Source: a bacterium (GTDB lineage: Bacteria > Myxococcota_A > Bradymonadia > UBA7976 > UBA1532). From it: a stretch of 32,483 nt of DNA. The notes beneath the pieces were generated by a model. The model made no database searches, had not been told where the DNA came from, and saw only the letters and a list, made by a program, of their open reading frames with translations. This document shows positions 1-8,400 of this stretch, one piece after another. The stretch lies in NCBI GenBank assembly GCA_030426085.1, contig JAUHYW010000095.1, positions 1 to 32,483 on the forward strand. The letters run 5' to 3'. How positions within the stretch are numbered: position 1 is the stretch's first letter; each line of letters starts with the position of its first letter. The position numbers were made by a program, and so were the translations under genes.

Positions 1-6
1 GGGGGA

Positions 7-266
7 CGTCGCTCGGGGCATGGATCGACGCCGGCTCGGGCGGGCAGCGCTCCACCGACGAAGCGGCCGGTCGGCGGCTCGGACCGAGGGGGGCGTCGCT
101 CGGGGTATGGATCGACGCCGGCTCGGGCCGGGATCGGGCCACCCGCGCAGTGGCGGGTCGTCGGCTCGGGCCGGGGGTGGCGTCGCTCGGGGTGTGGAGC
201 GATGGCGGCTCGGGCCGACAGCGCTCGACCGGGGAGGTGGGCGAGCTTCGGCCGGCTCGGGGGTAG
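7..266. repeat. 87-bp tandem repeat, three degenerate copies
   Basis: The motif cgtcgctcgggg recurs at 7, 94 and 181, an exact spacing of 87 bp (29 codons). Copies 1 and 2 agree over about 35 bp after this motif and the third copy is more diverged. Several frames stay open across it. Frame 3 (+) reads SLGVWIDAGSG-type units and stops at 264-266. A minus frame reads PEPASIHTPSDA-type, proline-rich units that could start at a GTG at 310. The unit length is a multiple of three, which fits a coding repeat, but I cannot choose the strand or show that a gene is present. The array may continue left of the window. Confidence 0.75.
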
Positions 267-406
267 GCGCGCGGCGGGTGAACCCGCGGCCGGAGCGGCT
301 GGCGTTTCACTGTCCGGGTGAGCCGGGCCTGCTCCGGAGCGCAGGCCCGGCCGGGGCGGGTCGCTTCAGGGGGTGGGTCGCGCTGGGCGGGGCGGCGCCC
401 GGCGGC

Positions 407-1414
407 TCACTCGCTGCCGCCGCCGGGGTTCAGCGGGCGCAGCGGGGGTCGCGCGATGGGGCTCTCCCCACCGTCGCCCGCGGCTGGCGCCGCGCCGCCG
501 TCCGACTCGTCCGACGCCCCGCCGTCACCCACGGCTTGCGGCGGCCCGGCGCCCGGCTCGGCCGATCCGCCTTCGCCGTCGGCTCCTGCGCCCCCGGCGC
601 CCGGCTCGGCTGAGCCACCGGCGCCTTCACCCATCTCGTCGCCGCCTTCGCCCTCTTCCGAGGCGGTCCGGTCGCGACCGGCGCCGGCCGCCTGGCCTCC
701 GCGGGCCGCGGTCACCGCGGCGGCGATCCGGGCGTCGAGCATGGCGAAGATGCGCGCGGGCAGGTCATCGGGCAGGTCGTCCCGCCAGCTCACTTCGCCT
801 TCGATCGTCACCCGCATGCGGGTGACCAGCTCCCGAGCCTCGTGCAGCAGGTTGCGCCCGCTGCTCTCGGCGCGCGCCTGCGCGATCGCCGCCTCGGCGT
901 CCGCCCGCTGCGTGAGCAGCTCGCGGATTTCTTCGCCGCCGCCGATGAAGAGCTCGGCCAGGTCGAGCGCGGTCAGCCCGTCGGGGCCCACCGGCATCGC
1001 CCGCAGCGTGTCGGCGCACTTGGGCAGCGCGGCCCGGTTGCGCCCGGCGGCGGCGGCTTCGTCGGCGTAGCTGGCCTGGGTCAGCCGGGGTTCGGTGGTG
1101 AGGGTGCGGCGCACCTGATCGGCCATCGGGCCCATGGCGGCGAACTCGGGCAGGGCCCCGAGCAGGGTGTAGAGGCGGCAGGTGAGGTCGAGCGCGGCGC
1201 AGCCGATGTCGTGCCGCTTGTCGGCGGCGGCGAGCTCGGCGGCGAGGGGTCTGCCGTCGTGCACGATGAGCGCGAGGCGGTCGACGACCTCCTCGATGGA
1301 CGGCATCGCCCGGGGCCCGGTGTCGGTCTGCGCGATGAGGGCGCGCTTGGCGTCGGTGAGGAGGTCGAGTAACGCAAGGTATATCGCGTTGGTGTCGAGC
1401 AGCATGATGCTCAT
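407..1414 (-). CDS. Hypothetical protein with acidic, Gly/Ala-rich C-terminal tail
   Basis: 335 residues, family not recognised. Residues 1 to about 235 look globular and alpha-helical, rich in Ala, Leu, Arg and Glu, with no signal peptide or membrane segment. From about residue 240 the chain becomes a low-complexity tail of Gly, Ala, Glu, Asp, Ser and Pro. The tail holds two copies of GGSAEPGAG, which also appear as a DNA repeat near 545-615. The ATG at 1414 follows a GGAG ribosome site about six bases upstream and gives a clean start. The N-terminal part resembles a cytoplasmic helical bundle. The tail suggests a disordered linker or surface-exposed extension. No neighbour gives a functional hint. 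The minus frame stays open past the stop into the 87-bp repeat array, so an older read-through or a longer ancestral protein is possible but not shown. Confidence 0.7.
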   Translation of the reverse strand: MSIMLLDTNAIYLALLDLLTDAKRALIAQTDTGPRAMPSIEEVVDRLALIVHDGRPLAAELAAADKRHDIGCAALDLTCRLYTLLGALPEFAAMGPMADQVRRTLTTEPRLTQASYADEAAAAGRNRAALPKCADTLRAMPVGPDGLTALDLAELFIGGGEEIRELLTQRADAEAAIAQARAESSGRNLLHEARELVTRMRVTIEGEVSWRDDLPDDLPARIFAMLDARIAAAVTAARGGQAAGAGRDRTASEEGEGGDEMGEGAGGSAEPGAGGAGADGEGGSAEPGAGPPQAVGDGGASDESDGGAAPAAGDGGESPIARPPLRPLNPGGGSE

Positions 1415-1627
1415 GGCGTGCTCCAGTGATGGATGGTGAGGAGAGTGTGCACGGCGTCGTGACGTCTGGCAAGTATGTTTTGGGGCGGAGTTGGCGGGCG
1501 GTTTCGCTGGTGACGTTTGGTGCTGGCGGGGTGGGGTGTGGTTGGGCGATGGAGTGGGGGCGGCGAAGGCGAAGCTGTTGTATGGGGGGTGTCGGTGCTG
1601 TAGGTTGCTGCGCGTGATGTGGCTGGA
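1415..1627. other. Gene-free spacer, G-rich on the + strand
   Basis: About 210 bases between the hypothetical gene (leftward) and the tRNA-like element (rightward). It is strongly G-rich and T-rich on the + strand compared with its surroundings. The short + frames in it (for example from 1426 and 1491) have poor codon character and no recognisable product. It should hold the promoters of both flanking units, but I see no convincing -35/-10 pair. Confidence 0.4.
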
Positions 1628-1701
1628 TGTCAGGGAGCGGAGCGCGCGGGCAGCGGATTCAAAATCCGCGTGTCGGTGGTTCGAATCCGCTCCTGGTCAC
1701 C
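1628..1701 (+). tRNA. tRNA-like element, anticodon CAA (Leu), atypical or degenerate
   Basis: The 3' half is convincing. The anticodon stem is gcgga/tccgc (1653-1657/1665-1669) around the loop TTCAAAA with anticodon CAA at 1660-1662. A T arm with loop TTCGAAT (1680-1686) follows, then an acceptor strand cctggtc (1692-1698) and ACC. The 5' strand tgtcagg (1628-1634) gives six of seven acceptor pairs, two of them wobble. No clean D stem is visible. The variable loop is only five bases, whereas bacterial tRNA-Leu is class II with a long variable arm. The element may be a degenerate tRNA, a tRNA-derived fragment left by integration, or an unusual functional tRNA. The strong terminator directly downstream argues that it is, or was, transcribed. 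Confidence 0.5.
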
Positions 1702-1711
1702 GCGTAAGATC

Positions 1712-1749
1712 AAGCCCCGCCGAGGTTTTTAGCCCGGTGGGGCTTTTTC
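1712..1749 (+). terminator. Rho-independent terminator after the tRNA-like element
   Basis: An 11-bp stem pairs aagccccgccg (1712-1722) with cggtggggctt (1735-1745). The only wobble is one G-T pair. The loop is 12 bases and a run of five T ends the structure (1744-1748). It lies about ten bases past the tRNA-like 3' end and about 110 bases before the asparaginase start, so it would separate the two transcripts. Confidence 0.85.
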
Positions 1750-1859
1750 GTTTGCGCGGCGAAAACACGCAGGGCCACGCCAGGACACGCGGGTAGTGGC
1801 AGATATGTGGTAGTGGGACGGCGTACGGTCGCAAGCCCCAAGATGGCGGGAGCGGGAGT

Positions 1860-2918
1860 ATGGTGGCTGGAAGAGTCTACATTGCGTATACCGGCGGGAC
1901 GATCGGGATGAAGGTCGCGGGGCGGGGTCTGCGCCCGGCTCCGGGGCTATTCGAAGAGCTATTCTGGCAAATGCCCGAATTCAGGAATGTCGACAGGGCC
2001 CAGGTGGTGATCCGTGAGTACAAGGACCTCATCGACAGCGCGAATGCCAAACCGACCGACTGGGAGAATATCGCGCTGGATATCCAGGACAACTATGAGG
2101 ACTTCGATGGATTCGTAGTTGTCCACGGCACGGACACCCTCGCCTACACGGCCTCGGCACTCTCTTTCCTCCTGGAGTATCAGCGCAAACCGGTGGTTGT
2201 GACGGGTTCTCAGGTTCCGCTGGTCTATCCTCGCACCGATGGCAGGAACAACCTCGCTGCCAGCGTAGAACTGGCTTCTCGTTACCCGAAATTGAACCAA
2301 GTCGTTGTCTGCTTTGGCAGTAAGATTCTCCGCGGCAACCGCACCACAAAGACCAGTACCTCGCACTTCGACGCATTCGAATCGCCAAAGGTTGCGGACA
2401 TCGGATCTGTTGGTATCAGGGTCAGATTGGAGCCCCACGCGACCCGAGCGAAAGGGAAAGCTGCGTTCGACGACACGCCTTTCTCGGTCAGCACGGTACC
2501 TCGACGCCCCACAGTAGGCTCGCTCCGTCTATTTCCTGGGATCCAGGCTTCCTTCATCAGCAGTCTGGTCTCGACAGGCGTCGATGGACTGGTGCTGGAA
2601 GCCTACGGGTCGGGCACTGCTCCAGATGAAGACGAGGACTTGATGAAGGCACTACGCGAGGGGGTCGACGCGGGTGTGTCTATCGTTGCCGTCAGTCAGA
2701 CGCTGCGGGGAAGGACCAGCCTGAGTACCTATGCCGCAAGCTCCGCCCTTCGAGACTGTGGTGTCTTGGATGGTCGTGATATGACTACCGAGGCCGCAAC
2801 AACGAAGCTGTACTACCTTCTCGCGCAGGATCGAGGTTCGGGTTTCGTGAGGGCTCAGATGAACCGCTCTATCCGGGGGGAAGTCTCGATACCGAGGAGA
2901 CGAAGGGCCTCATCGTAG
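1860..2918 (+). CDS. ansA: L-asparaginase, type I (cytoplasmic)
   Basis: Hydrolyses L-asparagine to aspartate and ammonia. The 352-residue protein matches the AnsA-type cytosolic enzyme in length (E. coli AnsA is 338) and motifs. TGGTIG at 11-16 carries the nucleophilic Thr14. HGTDT at 89-93 carries Thr91 and Asp92. Lys164 lies in the conserved RGNRTTK stretch. There is no signal peptide, as expected for type I. The ATG at 1860 follows gggagcggga immediately upstream, a good ribosome site. Codon use is clearly less G+C-biased than in all neighbours, with many A- or T-ending codons, which suggests recent acquisition. It stands alone: a tRNA-like element with terminator lies upstream and a repeat-filled gap lies downstream. 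Confidence 0.93.
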   Translation: MVAGRVYIAYTGGTIGMKVAGRGLRPAPGLFEELFWQMPEFRNVDRAQVVIREYKDLIDSANAKPTDWENIALDIQDNYEDFDGFVVVHGTDTLAYTASALSFLLEYQRKPVVVTGSQVPLVYPRTDGRNNLAASVELASRYPKLNQVVVCFGSKILRGNRTTKTSTSHFDAFESPKVADIGSVGIRVRLEPHATRAKGKAAFDDTPFSVSTVPRRPTVGSLRLFPGIQASFISSLVSTGVDGLVLEAYGSGTAPDEDEDLMKALREGVDAGVSIVAVSQTLRGRTSLSTYAASSALRDCGVLDGRDMTTEAATTKLYYLLAQDRGSGFVRAQMNRSIRGEVSIPRRRRASS

Positions 2919-2985
2919 CTGGAGGGCGTACCTCGCGTTGCATGAGTCGTCGGTTGCGCCCCTCCCTAATGTCGCAGTGGGGCCG

Positions 2986-3225
2986 GGGATCCAGGTGCGG
3001 GTTGAAGGTGCCGGGGATCCAGGTGCCGGGCACCTTGTTCGGGCAGGGATCCAGGTGCCGGGCACCTTGTTCGGGCACCTTGTTCGATGGGCAGATCCAG
3101 GTGCCGGGCACCTTGTTCGGATCCAGGTGCCGGGCACCTTGTTCGCCGGCAGGCACCTTGTTCGCCGGCACCTTGTTCGCCTTGTTCGATGGGCACCTTG
3201 CTCGATGGGTTGAAGGTGCCCGACG
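2986..3225. repeat. Palindrome and direct-repeat cluster (REP-like)
   Basis: The 15-bp palindrome AGGTGCCGGGCACCT (7-bp arms, one central base) occurs exactly at 3021-3035, 3053-3067, 3099-3113 and 3125-3139, each preceded by GATCC or ATCC and followed by TGTTCG. A partly decayed copy lies at 2991-3012. Half copies of GGCACCTTGTTCG follow, including a perfect tandem pair at 3061-3073 and 3074-3086 and others near 3151-3196. Each unit could fold as a hairpin or cruciform. Translations in several frames stay open (for example NKVPGTWI-type on the minus strand), but they only mirror the repeat and I do not call a gene. The layout resembles REP/BIME-type intergenic repeats. Confidence 0.85.
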
Positions 3226-3243
3226 ACCCGCGGACCCGAGCCC

Positions 3244-3269
3244 GGCACCTGTGCGTGGCACCTGTGCGT
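3244..3269. repeat. 13-bp direct repeat, two copies
   Basis: ggcacctgtgcgt is repeated exactly at 3244-3256 and 3257-3269. It shares the ggcacct core with the palindrome cluster just upstream, so it is probably a diverged member of the same family. The remainder of the 2919-3307 gap shows nothing else. Confidence 0.7.
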
Positions 3270-3307
3270 GTGGCAGGCGATGGCGGGCGATGGGTGAGCC
3301 CGCCGGG

Positions 3308-4024
3308 CTACGAAGCGCCGGCCAGCGCCGTCAACGCGTCGAGGGCCGCGCGCAGATGAGGGCAGCGGGCGATGATCGACGCCTCGTTGCCGACGACGTA
3401 CCGCTGGCTCAGACGTCGCCAGCGCTTGGGGCTCTTGCGCAGGTGGCCCGGTGCACGCCGACGCTCGAGAGCCGGATCCGACGCGATCAGCGCCGCCACC
3501 GGATCGACCGCCTCCGGCTCGACCAGATCCGGCCGGGCGCCAGCCACGATCCACGACTCCGTCGCCTGGACGGCGGCCAACGATACATGCTGCGCCGGGC
3601 GCTCGCGCCGGATCGGCTCGGGCTTCGGCCACAGCCAGGCATCCAGGGCGCGGCGGATCACCGCGCCCCGCTCAACCGGTGAAGGCGCCGGCCCGAGCGA
3701 TGGGAGGAAGCCCAGCTCATCGGCCACCGCGTCGGCGATGTCGGCGTCGAGGTGGATGAGCAGCGCGTCGCACGCCCGATCCCCGGCGAAGATCGGCCGC
3801 AGGAACTCACCGACCCGCGAGGTCGGGGCGTAGCGCACACACCAGGCCTGGACCTTGCGCCACCCGGCGTCCTCCCAGGTGCCGCTCGTCGCGTCATACC
3901 TCGGGTGGAGGTTGCGCACCTCGACCGGCCCCCGCCCCTCGGCTTCGAACGCCGCCCCGAGAAGCTGTTCGATGACGGGCAGATCGGTCTTGCCCTCGGC
4001 GACCACGCCCACGACGAACGCCAC
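3308..4024 (-). CDS. Toprim-like DUF4276-type protein, partner of the adjacent ATPase
   Basis: A longer frame is open from 4102, but it overlaps the ATPase. I prefer the GTG at 4024, two bases after the ATPase stop (4027-4029), which gives 238 residues. Toprim-style acidic motifs are visible. VAEGKTD at 8-14 provides the Glu. LIHLDADIAD at 89-98 provides the DxD pair Asp93/Asp95. TESWIVA at 155-161 matches the ESW element common in DUF4276-type proteins. Toprim-fold proteins bind metal and often cut or rejoin nucleic acid. Pairs of an SMC/RecF-like ATPase with a Toprim-like protein occur in anti-phage systems of OLD, PARIS and RloAB type. The tight spacing implies one translational unit. The nuclease role here is inference. 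Confidence 0.72.
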   Translation of the reverse strand: MAFVVGVVAEGKTDLPVIEQLLGAAFEAEGRGPVEVRNLHPRYDATSGTWEDAGWRKVQAWCVRYAPTSRVGEFLRPIFAGDRACDALLIHLDADIADAVADELGFLPSLGPAPSPVERGAVIRRALDAWLWPKPEPIRRERPAQHVSLAAVQATESWIVAGARPDLVEPEAVDPVAALIASDPALERRRAPGHLRKSPKRWRRLSQRYVVGNEASIIARCPHLRAALDALTALAGAS

Positions 4025-4026
4025 GT

Positions 4027-5313
4027 TCAGCCCAACGCCTCGCGGATGCGCCCCTGGATCCACAGCTCGGAGAGGTTCAGCCCGCTCTGAGCCACCACCC
4101 ACTCATCCCGTGTCATGCCGGGTGGCGGTTGGAGCCGATAGAAGCGGGTCGCGCCGGCCGGCTTGCCGCCCGTGTCCCGATAGACGATGTAGACCCGATG
4201 GTCGGGGTCGAACAGATCGAGCGCGTCGAGCGCGGTCGGGTTGTGGGTCGTCAAGAAGACCTGCTGCGGCAGCCACGGATGCTTCCGGGCCGTCGTCGAG
4301 CAGACCGTCGCGACGATCTGCTCGACCAGCCGCCGCACCAGCGCCGGGTTGAGCGTGCCGTCGACGTTGTCGAGCGCGAAGATCGGCGGCGTGTTCCGGT
4401 GCCCCATGAGGGCCCCGACGAAGGCCAGGTACAGCGTGCCCTCGCTCGCGTCGTACGGTGAGAGGTAGCTGCGATCGGATCGCATGAAGCGATCCCTGAA
4501 GTAGAGGACGAGTTCGCCCGCCGCGACGTTGACCGACTTCGGCAGGATCTCCGGGTCGGGTTCGTCCACCTCGACATCAGCGGTCCAGCCGGTCAGCGCC
4601 CACAGGTCGAGGATGCGACCCAGCCGCCGGCGGAGCTTCGATCGGCCGCCCAGCGCATTGTGGGCGTCGATCACGTCGCCGAGGCACCGCGCCAGACCCG
4701 AGCCGGACAGCCCCAGCGGCAGCAGCGGTGACTCGACCCGGGCGACGCCGCGCATCACCGCGGTCTGGGGCGAGAAGATCGCGTAATGGGCGAGGGTGTC
4801 GATGACGTCGAGCGCGGGCCCGTCGACGCTGGCGAGCTGCGAGGCGATGTCCCACAGGCTGCGCTCGGGTTCCAGGCGCTCGGGCTTGATCGCCGGGCCG
4901 CCGTGGATCCTGGCGCCGTACCGCGGCGTCCGGGTCAGGACGTCGGCCCCATCCACCGTCAGCTTCTCGGTGTGGAACCGCAGCTCGGCGTCCTTGCCCC
5001 CGTAGAACGCGCACTTGTAGGTCGACGCCCGCTCGTCGCTCTCGGCGAAGTCGGCTTCGAGGCCGAACGTCAGCGGGTGGTCGTACCCCCGGAAGCTCGA
5101 CTTGAACAGGTTCGGGCGCGAGAGCCGCACCCCGCGCTGGGCGAGCGTGACGGCGTCGACCCCCCGCCCCAGCGCGGCGCTGACGATGCCCAGCGCTTCG
5201 AGCACGTTCGACTTGCCCGCGCCATTGCCCCCGATGAAGAGGTTGACCCGGCCGAAATCCAGCGTCGCGTCGTGGATCGATCGGAACCGCTCGATGTGCA
5301 GGCGCCGGAACAT
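4027..5313 (-). CDS. AAA-family (SMC/RecF/OLD-like) ATPase
   Basis: A 428-residue predicted ATPase of the AAA_15/AAA_21 group. The N-terminus is the classic strand, then HIERFRSIHDATLDF, then Walker A GGNGAGKS at 28-35. An ABC-signature-like segment DASEGTLYL lies at 288-296. Walker B is PIFALDNVDG at 310-319, followed by LNPAL, and a switch histidine sits in TTHNP at 355-359. The usual catalytic Glu after the Walker B Asp is Asn here (DN instead of DE), a variant I recall from ATPases paired with Toprim-like partners. The start at 5313 has only a weak ribosome site, but the protein begins exactly where the family does. The gene is followed two bases later by the Toprim-like gene. Likely role: nucleotide-driven sensor or activator of its partner. 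Confidence 0.85.
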   Translation of the reverse strand: MFRRLHIERFRSIHDATLDFGRVNLFIGGNGAGKSNVLEALGIVSAALGRGVDAVTLAQRGVRLSRPNLFKSSFRGYDHPLTFGLEADFAESDERASTYKCAFYGGKDAELRFHTEKLTVDGADVLTRTPRYGARIHGGPAIKPERLEPERSLWDIASQLASVDGPALDVIDTLAHYAIFSPQTAVMRGVARVESPLLPLGLSGSGLARCLGDVIDAHNALGGRSKLRRRLGRILDLWALTGWTADVEVDEPDPEILPKSVNVAAGELVLYFRDRFMRSDRSYLSPYDASEGTLYLAFVGALMGHRNTPPIFALDNVDGTLNPALVRRLVEQIVATVCSTTARKHPWLPQQVFLTTHNPTALDALDLFDPDHRVYIVYRDTGGKPAGATRFYRLQPPPGMTRDEWVVAQSGLNLSELWIQGRIREALG

Positions 5314-5374
5314 GCGGCGGGCGTACCACGGGCCCCGGAGGAGGACAAGGCGCTGGGGCCTTCATGAGATGGTT

Positions 5375-5398
5375 GGCACTCTATTCGGCACTCTATTC
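5375..5398. repeat. 12-bp tandem direct repeat upstream of the ATPase gene
   Basis: ggcactctattc occurs twice in exact tandem (5375-5386, 5387-5398) and is followed by gg. It lies in the 142-bp gap between the ATPase start and the end of pfaC. It matches the left-hand repeat GGCACCTTGTTCG at 10 of 13 positions, in the same orientation. I see nothing else definite in this gap, and no T-run hairpin that would terminate the pfa operon. Confidence 0.7.
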
Positions 5399-5455
5399 GG
5401 CCGGGCCACCGTCGATCACCTCAGCGACGACGACGCCGAGCCGCGGGCCTCGGGC

Positions 5456-8400
5456 TCACCCGCCCGGCTTGAGCCGCCGGGCCATCTCGGCCAGCCATCG
5501 GCCCTCGGGGCTGTCGTCGACGTCCGGCGGATCGGCCAGCAGGCGGCGGCTGCCGGGGGTGAGCTGCGCCCGCCCGGTCAGCAGCGCGCCCAGCGTCGCG
5601 TGGGGGTGCTCGGCGCCGTGGCGCGCCTGCCAGCGGGCCACCGCGGCGGCGAAGGGCGGATCGCCGGCGATGGGGGCCTCGTCGGCGTTGGGCGGGCCGA
5701 GGCGGTTGATGCCGTCGATGACCCGCCGCTTGCGCTCGCCGTAGTGCAGCGGGGCCAGTTCTTCGGGCAGCAGCGGGCGGCCGAACCAGATGTCCTGACG
5801 GCCGGTCTCGGCCCCGTCGCCGATGGGGAACTCGACGCGGCGCTCCACGGGCGCGGCGGGCAGGCCGCCGACGAAGCGCACCGGCACGATGGGCGCGCCG
5901 ACGGCGAGGGCCATGTCCACGAAGGCCCCCGACATCTTCTGCACCGGCGGGCGGCAGCTCAGCGCGCGGGTGCCCTCGACGTGCACCATCACCGAGCGCT
6001 TGCCCGAGGCCATCTCGGCGCCGAGGTCGCCGATGATGCCGGTCAGCGAGGCCTTGTCGGTGCGGTCGAAGAAGGTCATCACCCGCGGATCGGCGACGCC
6101 GGGGTAGGCGAAGCAGTGGCGGATGAGCCGGCCGAGCCACGTCTCGCGGTGCTCGATCTTGGCCAGGGTCACCGTGGGCACCCGGGTCAGGCCGGCGGTG
6201 ACGATGGAGAAGACGAGCGACTCGACGCCGGTCTGGTGGTTGGCGAGGTAGAGCACGCTGCGGTCGCCGATGGCGGCGAAGCCGTCGGGGTCGTCGAGCA
6301 CCACCCGCCCGAGGAAGCGCTCGATGAGGCCGTAGTAGAGGTCTTCGACGGGCCACGGGTCGCGGTCGAACCAGGCGGTCCAGAAGGCGCGCACGGCGGC
6401 GATGTCGAGGGCCCCCCGGCCGTCGCCGGTGACCCGGATGCGGTCTTCGTCGACGGCGGTCGTCAGGTCGAAGCGGGTCACGGGCAGGCGGTCGAAGATG
6501 CGGTGGGGGTGCAGGCCGTGGGCCCGGGCGGCGTGCTCCTGGCGGGCGATGGCCGGCGGGTCGTCGGCGCCGTAGAGGGCGGCGACGGTGCCCGGCAGCC
6601 AGTCCGAGGCCCGGACGGCGGCCGGGTCGAGCGCGGTGGCGTCGCCGTCGGTCACCGAGAGCGTCGGCCCGGGCTGACGGTCGCGCAGGAACGCCCGCCG
6701 CTCGATCGGGTCGGCCCGGCCGATGGGGCCCTTGGGCAGGCAGACCTCGACCAATCGCATCGCGGCCCGGACGCGCCCGCCGGCGATGAGCTGGATGGCG
6801 AAGGTCGGCATCTCGCCCAGCAGGCCGTCGAACCGCACCTCGCAGCGCACGTCGCCGGCGGTGGGCGGCGGGCCGAAGAGGTCGAGCGCGGGGATGGTCG
6901 CCGGGTAGGCCACCCGATCGGGGTCGAGGGCGGCGTGCCAGCGGTGCAGCGCGTCGTGGGGGATGCCGTGGGTCGCGCCGTCGAGCAGGGCCGGGTGCAG
7001 GCGGCCGACGGGCACCGACGTGGCGGCCCGCAGGCGGCTCGACGCGGCGCCGGGGCGGGTCACCAGCGACTCCAGGATCTGGAAGGCGGGCCCGTGGAAG
7101 AGCGCGCCGCTGGCGTAGGGGTCGGGGGCCGCCTCGCCGTCGATGGCCGGCAGCGGCGGGGGCGGCTCGGGGTAGCGCCCGGTGAGCACCCGGGCCGAGG
7201 CCAGCTCGCGGTCGCCGTCGAGCAGGCGCACCCGGTCGCCGTCGCGCACCCGGGTCAGGGTGCGGGGGCCGTCGACCACGAGCCATCCGCGGACCCGCAC
7301 GTCGCGCAGGCCGATGACGGTCTCGTCCGGTCCGACGCCGTCGGCGAGCAGGTCGGCGATGCTCGTCATCGGCAGCGCGGGCACGGTGAAGGTGGGGCGG
7401 TGGTCGTCGATCCAGGCGTCGCGCGCGGGGTCGAGCGTGACGGTGTCGGGCTGCGGGTCGTCGGCGAGCGGGCCCCCGACGACCCGCATCGCCAGCCCGT
7501 CGGCCTCGTAGATGCGCTTGCCGTCGACCCACAGCGACCCGCGGGCGGTGGCGACGACCCCGCCCGCCTCGCGCTCGACGGCGGTCACCTCGAGGGTGCT
7601 GGTGATGCGCCGGTTGTGGGTCAGCACCTGCCCCCGGTACTTCCAGCCCATGGCCCGGCCGGTGGCGATGGCCTGGAAGCGCGGGCGCTCGACGTCGGCG
7701 TCCAGCCCGGCTTCGAGCATGGCGCATTGCAAGAGCTGGAGCAGCGCTTCGAGGCCCAGCGAGCCGGGCTGCACCGGGTCCTGGAAGAAGTGGGCCCGGA
7801 AGAACCACGCGTCGGGGGCGACGTCCTTCTCGGCCCGGATCAGGCCCAGCCCCGCCTCGCCGTCGGCGGGCCAGTAGCCGGTGATCCGGTCGAGCATCAG
7901 CAGCTCGCCGTCGGCCAGCGGGGCCCGCCCGGGGCCGTAGCCGTGGGCGAGGTCGCGGGGGCGGGTCACCGGCCGGTCGAAGAGGGCCCGGGCGTCGGCG
8001 CCGACCGGCAGCCCGGCCTGATTGGCCAGCGCGGCGGGGGGGAAGAAGCCGAAGACGGTCTCGAGGGTGTAGACCGGCGCGTCGTCCAGCGTGCACTCGA
8101 CGGTGAACGACTCGATGATCATGCCCCCGGTGGCCGAGACGCCGTCGAGCCGGACCCGGGTCACCAGGGTGCCGGCGCCGGGGCCGATCTCGCGGTGCAC
8201 GGTGCCCTTGCCGTCGAGGTTGCGGAAGCCCAGCTCGCCGTCGACGGTGAGCGCCGATCCGACGTAGGACGCCAGCCACCCGCACGGCTGGAGCACGGCC
8301 TCGAGCAGGACCGCGTACGGCATCACGCCGCCGCTGTCCTCGAAGTACCAGGCCGACTGGGGCACGTCGTAATGCACCTCGACCCGGGCGCCGGCCTTCA

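Noticed and set aside
430-630. Short minus-strand frame inside the tail of the 335-residue gene
   Set aside because: It overlaps a longer, better-supported gene with a good ribosome site, and has Arg/Pro-rich composition typical of a shadow frame.
2938-3213. Open frames through the palindrome cluster (PGTLF or NKVPGTWI-type repeats)
   Set aside because: They exist on both strands and only reflect the DNA repeat. There is no ribosome site and no non-repeat protein part.
2986-3225. CRISPR array
   Set aside because: Units are palindromic, irregularly spaced and overlapping, with no unique spacers of constant length and no cas genes nearby.
5399-5470. Terminator for the pfa operon
   Set aside because: A weak gagcc/ggctc hairpin can be drawn past the pfaC stop but there is no T-run, so I do not call it.
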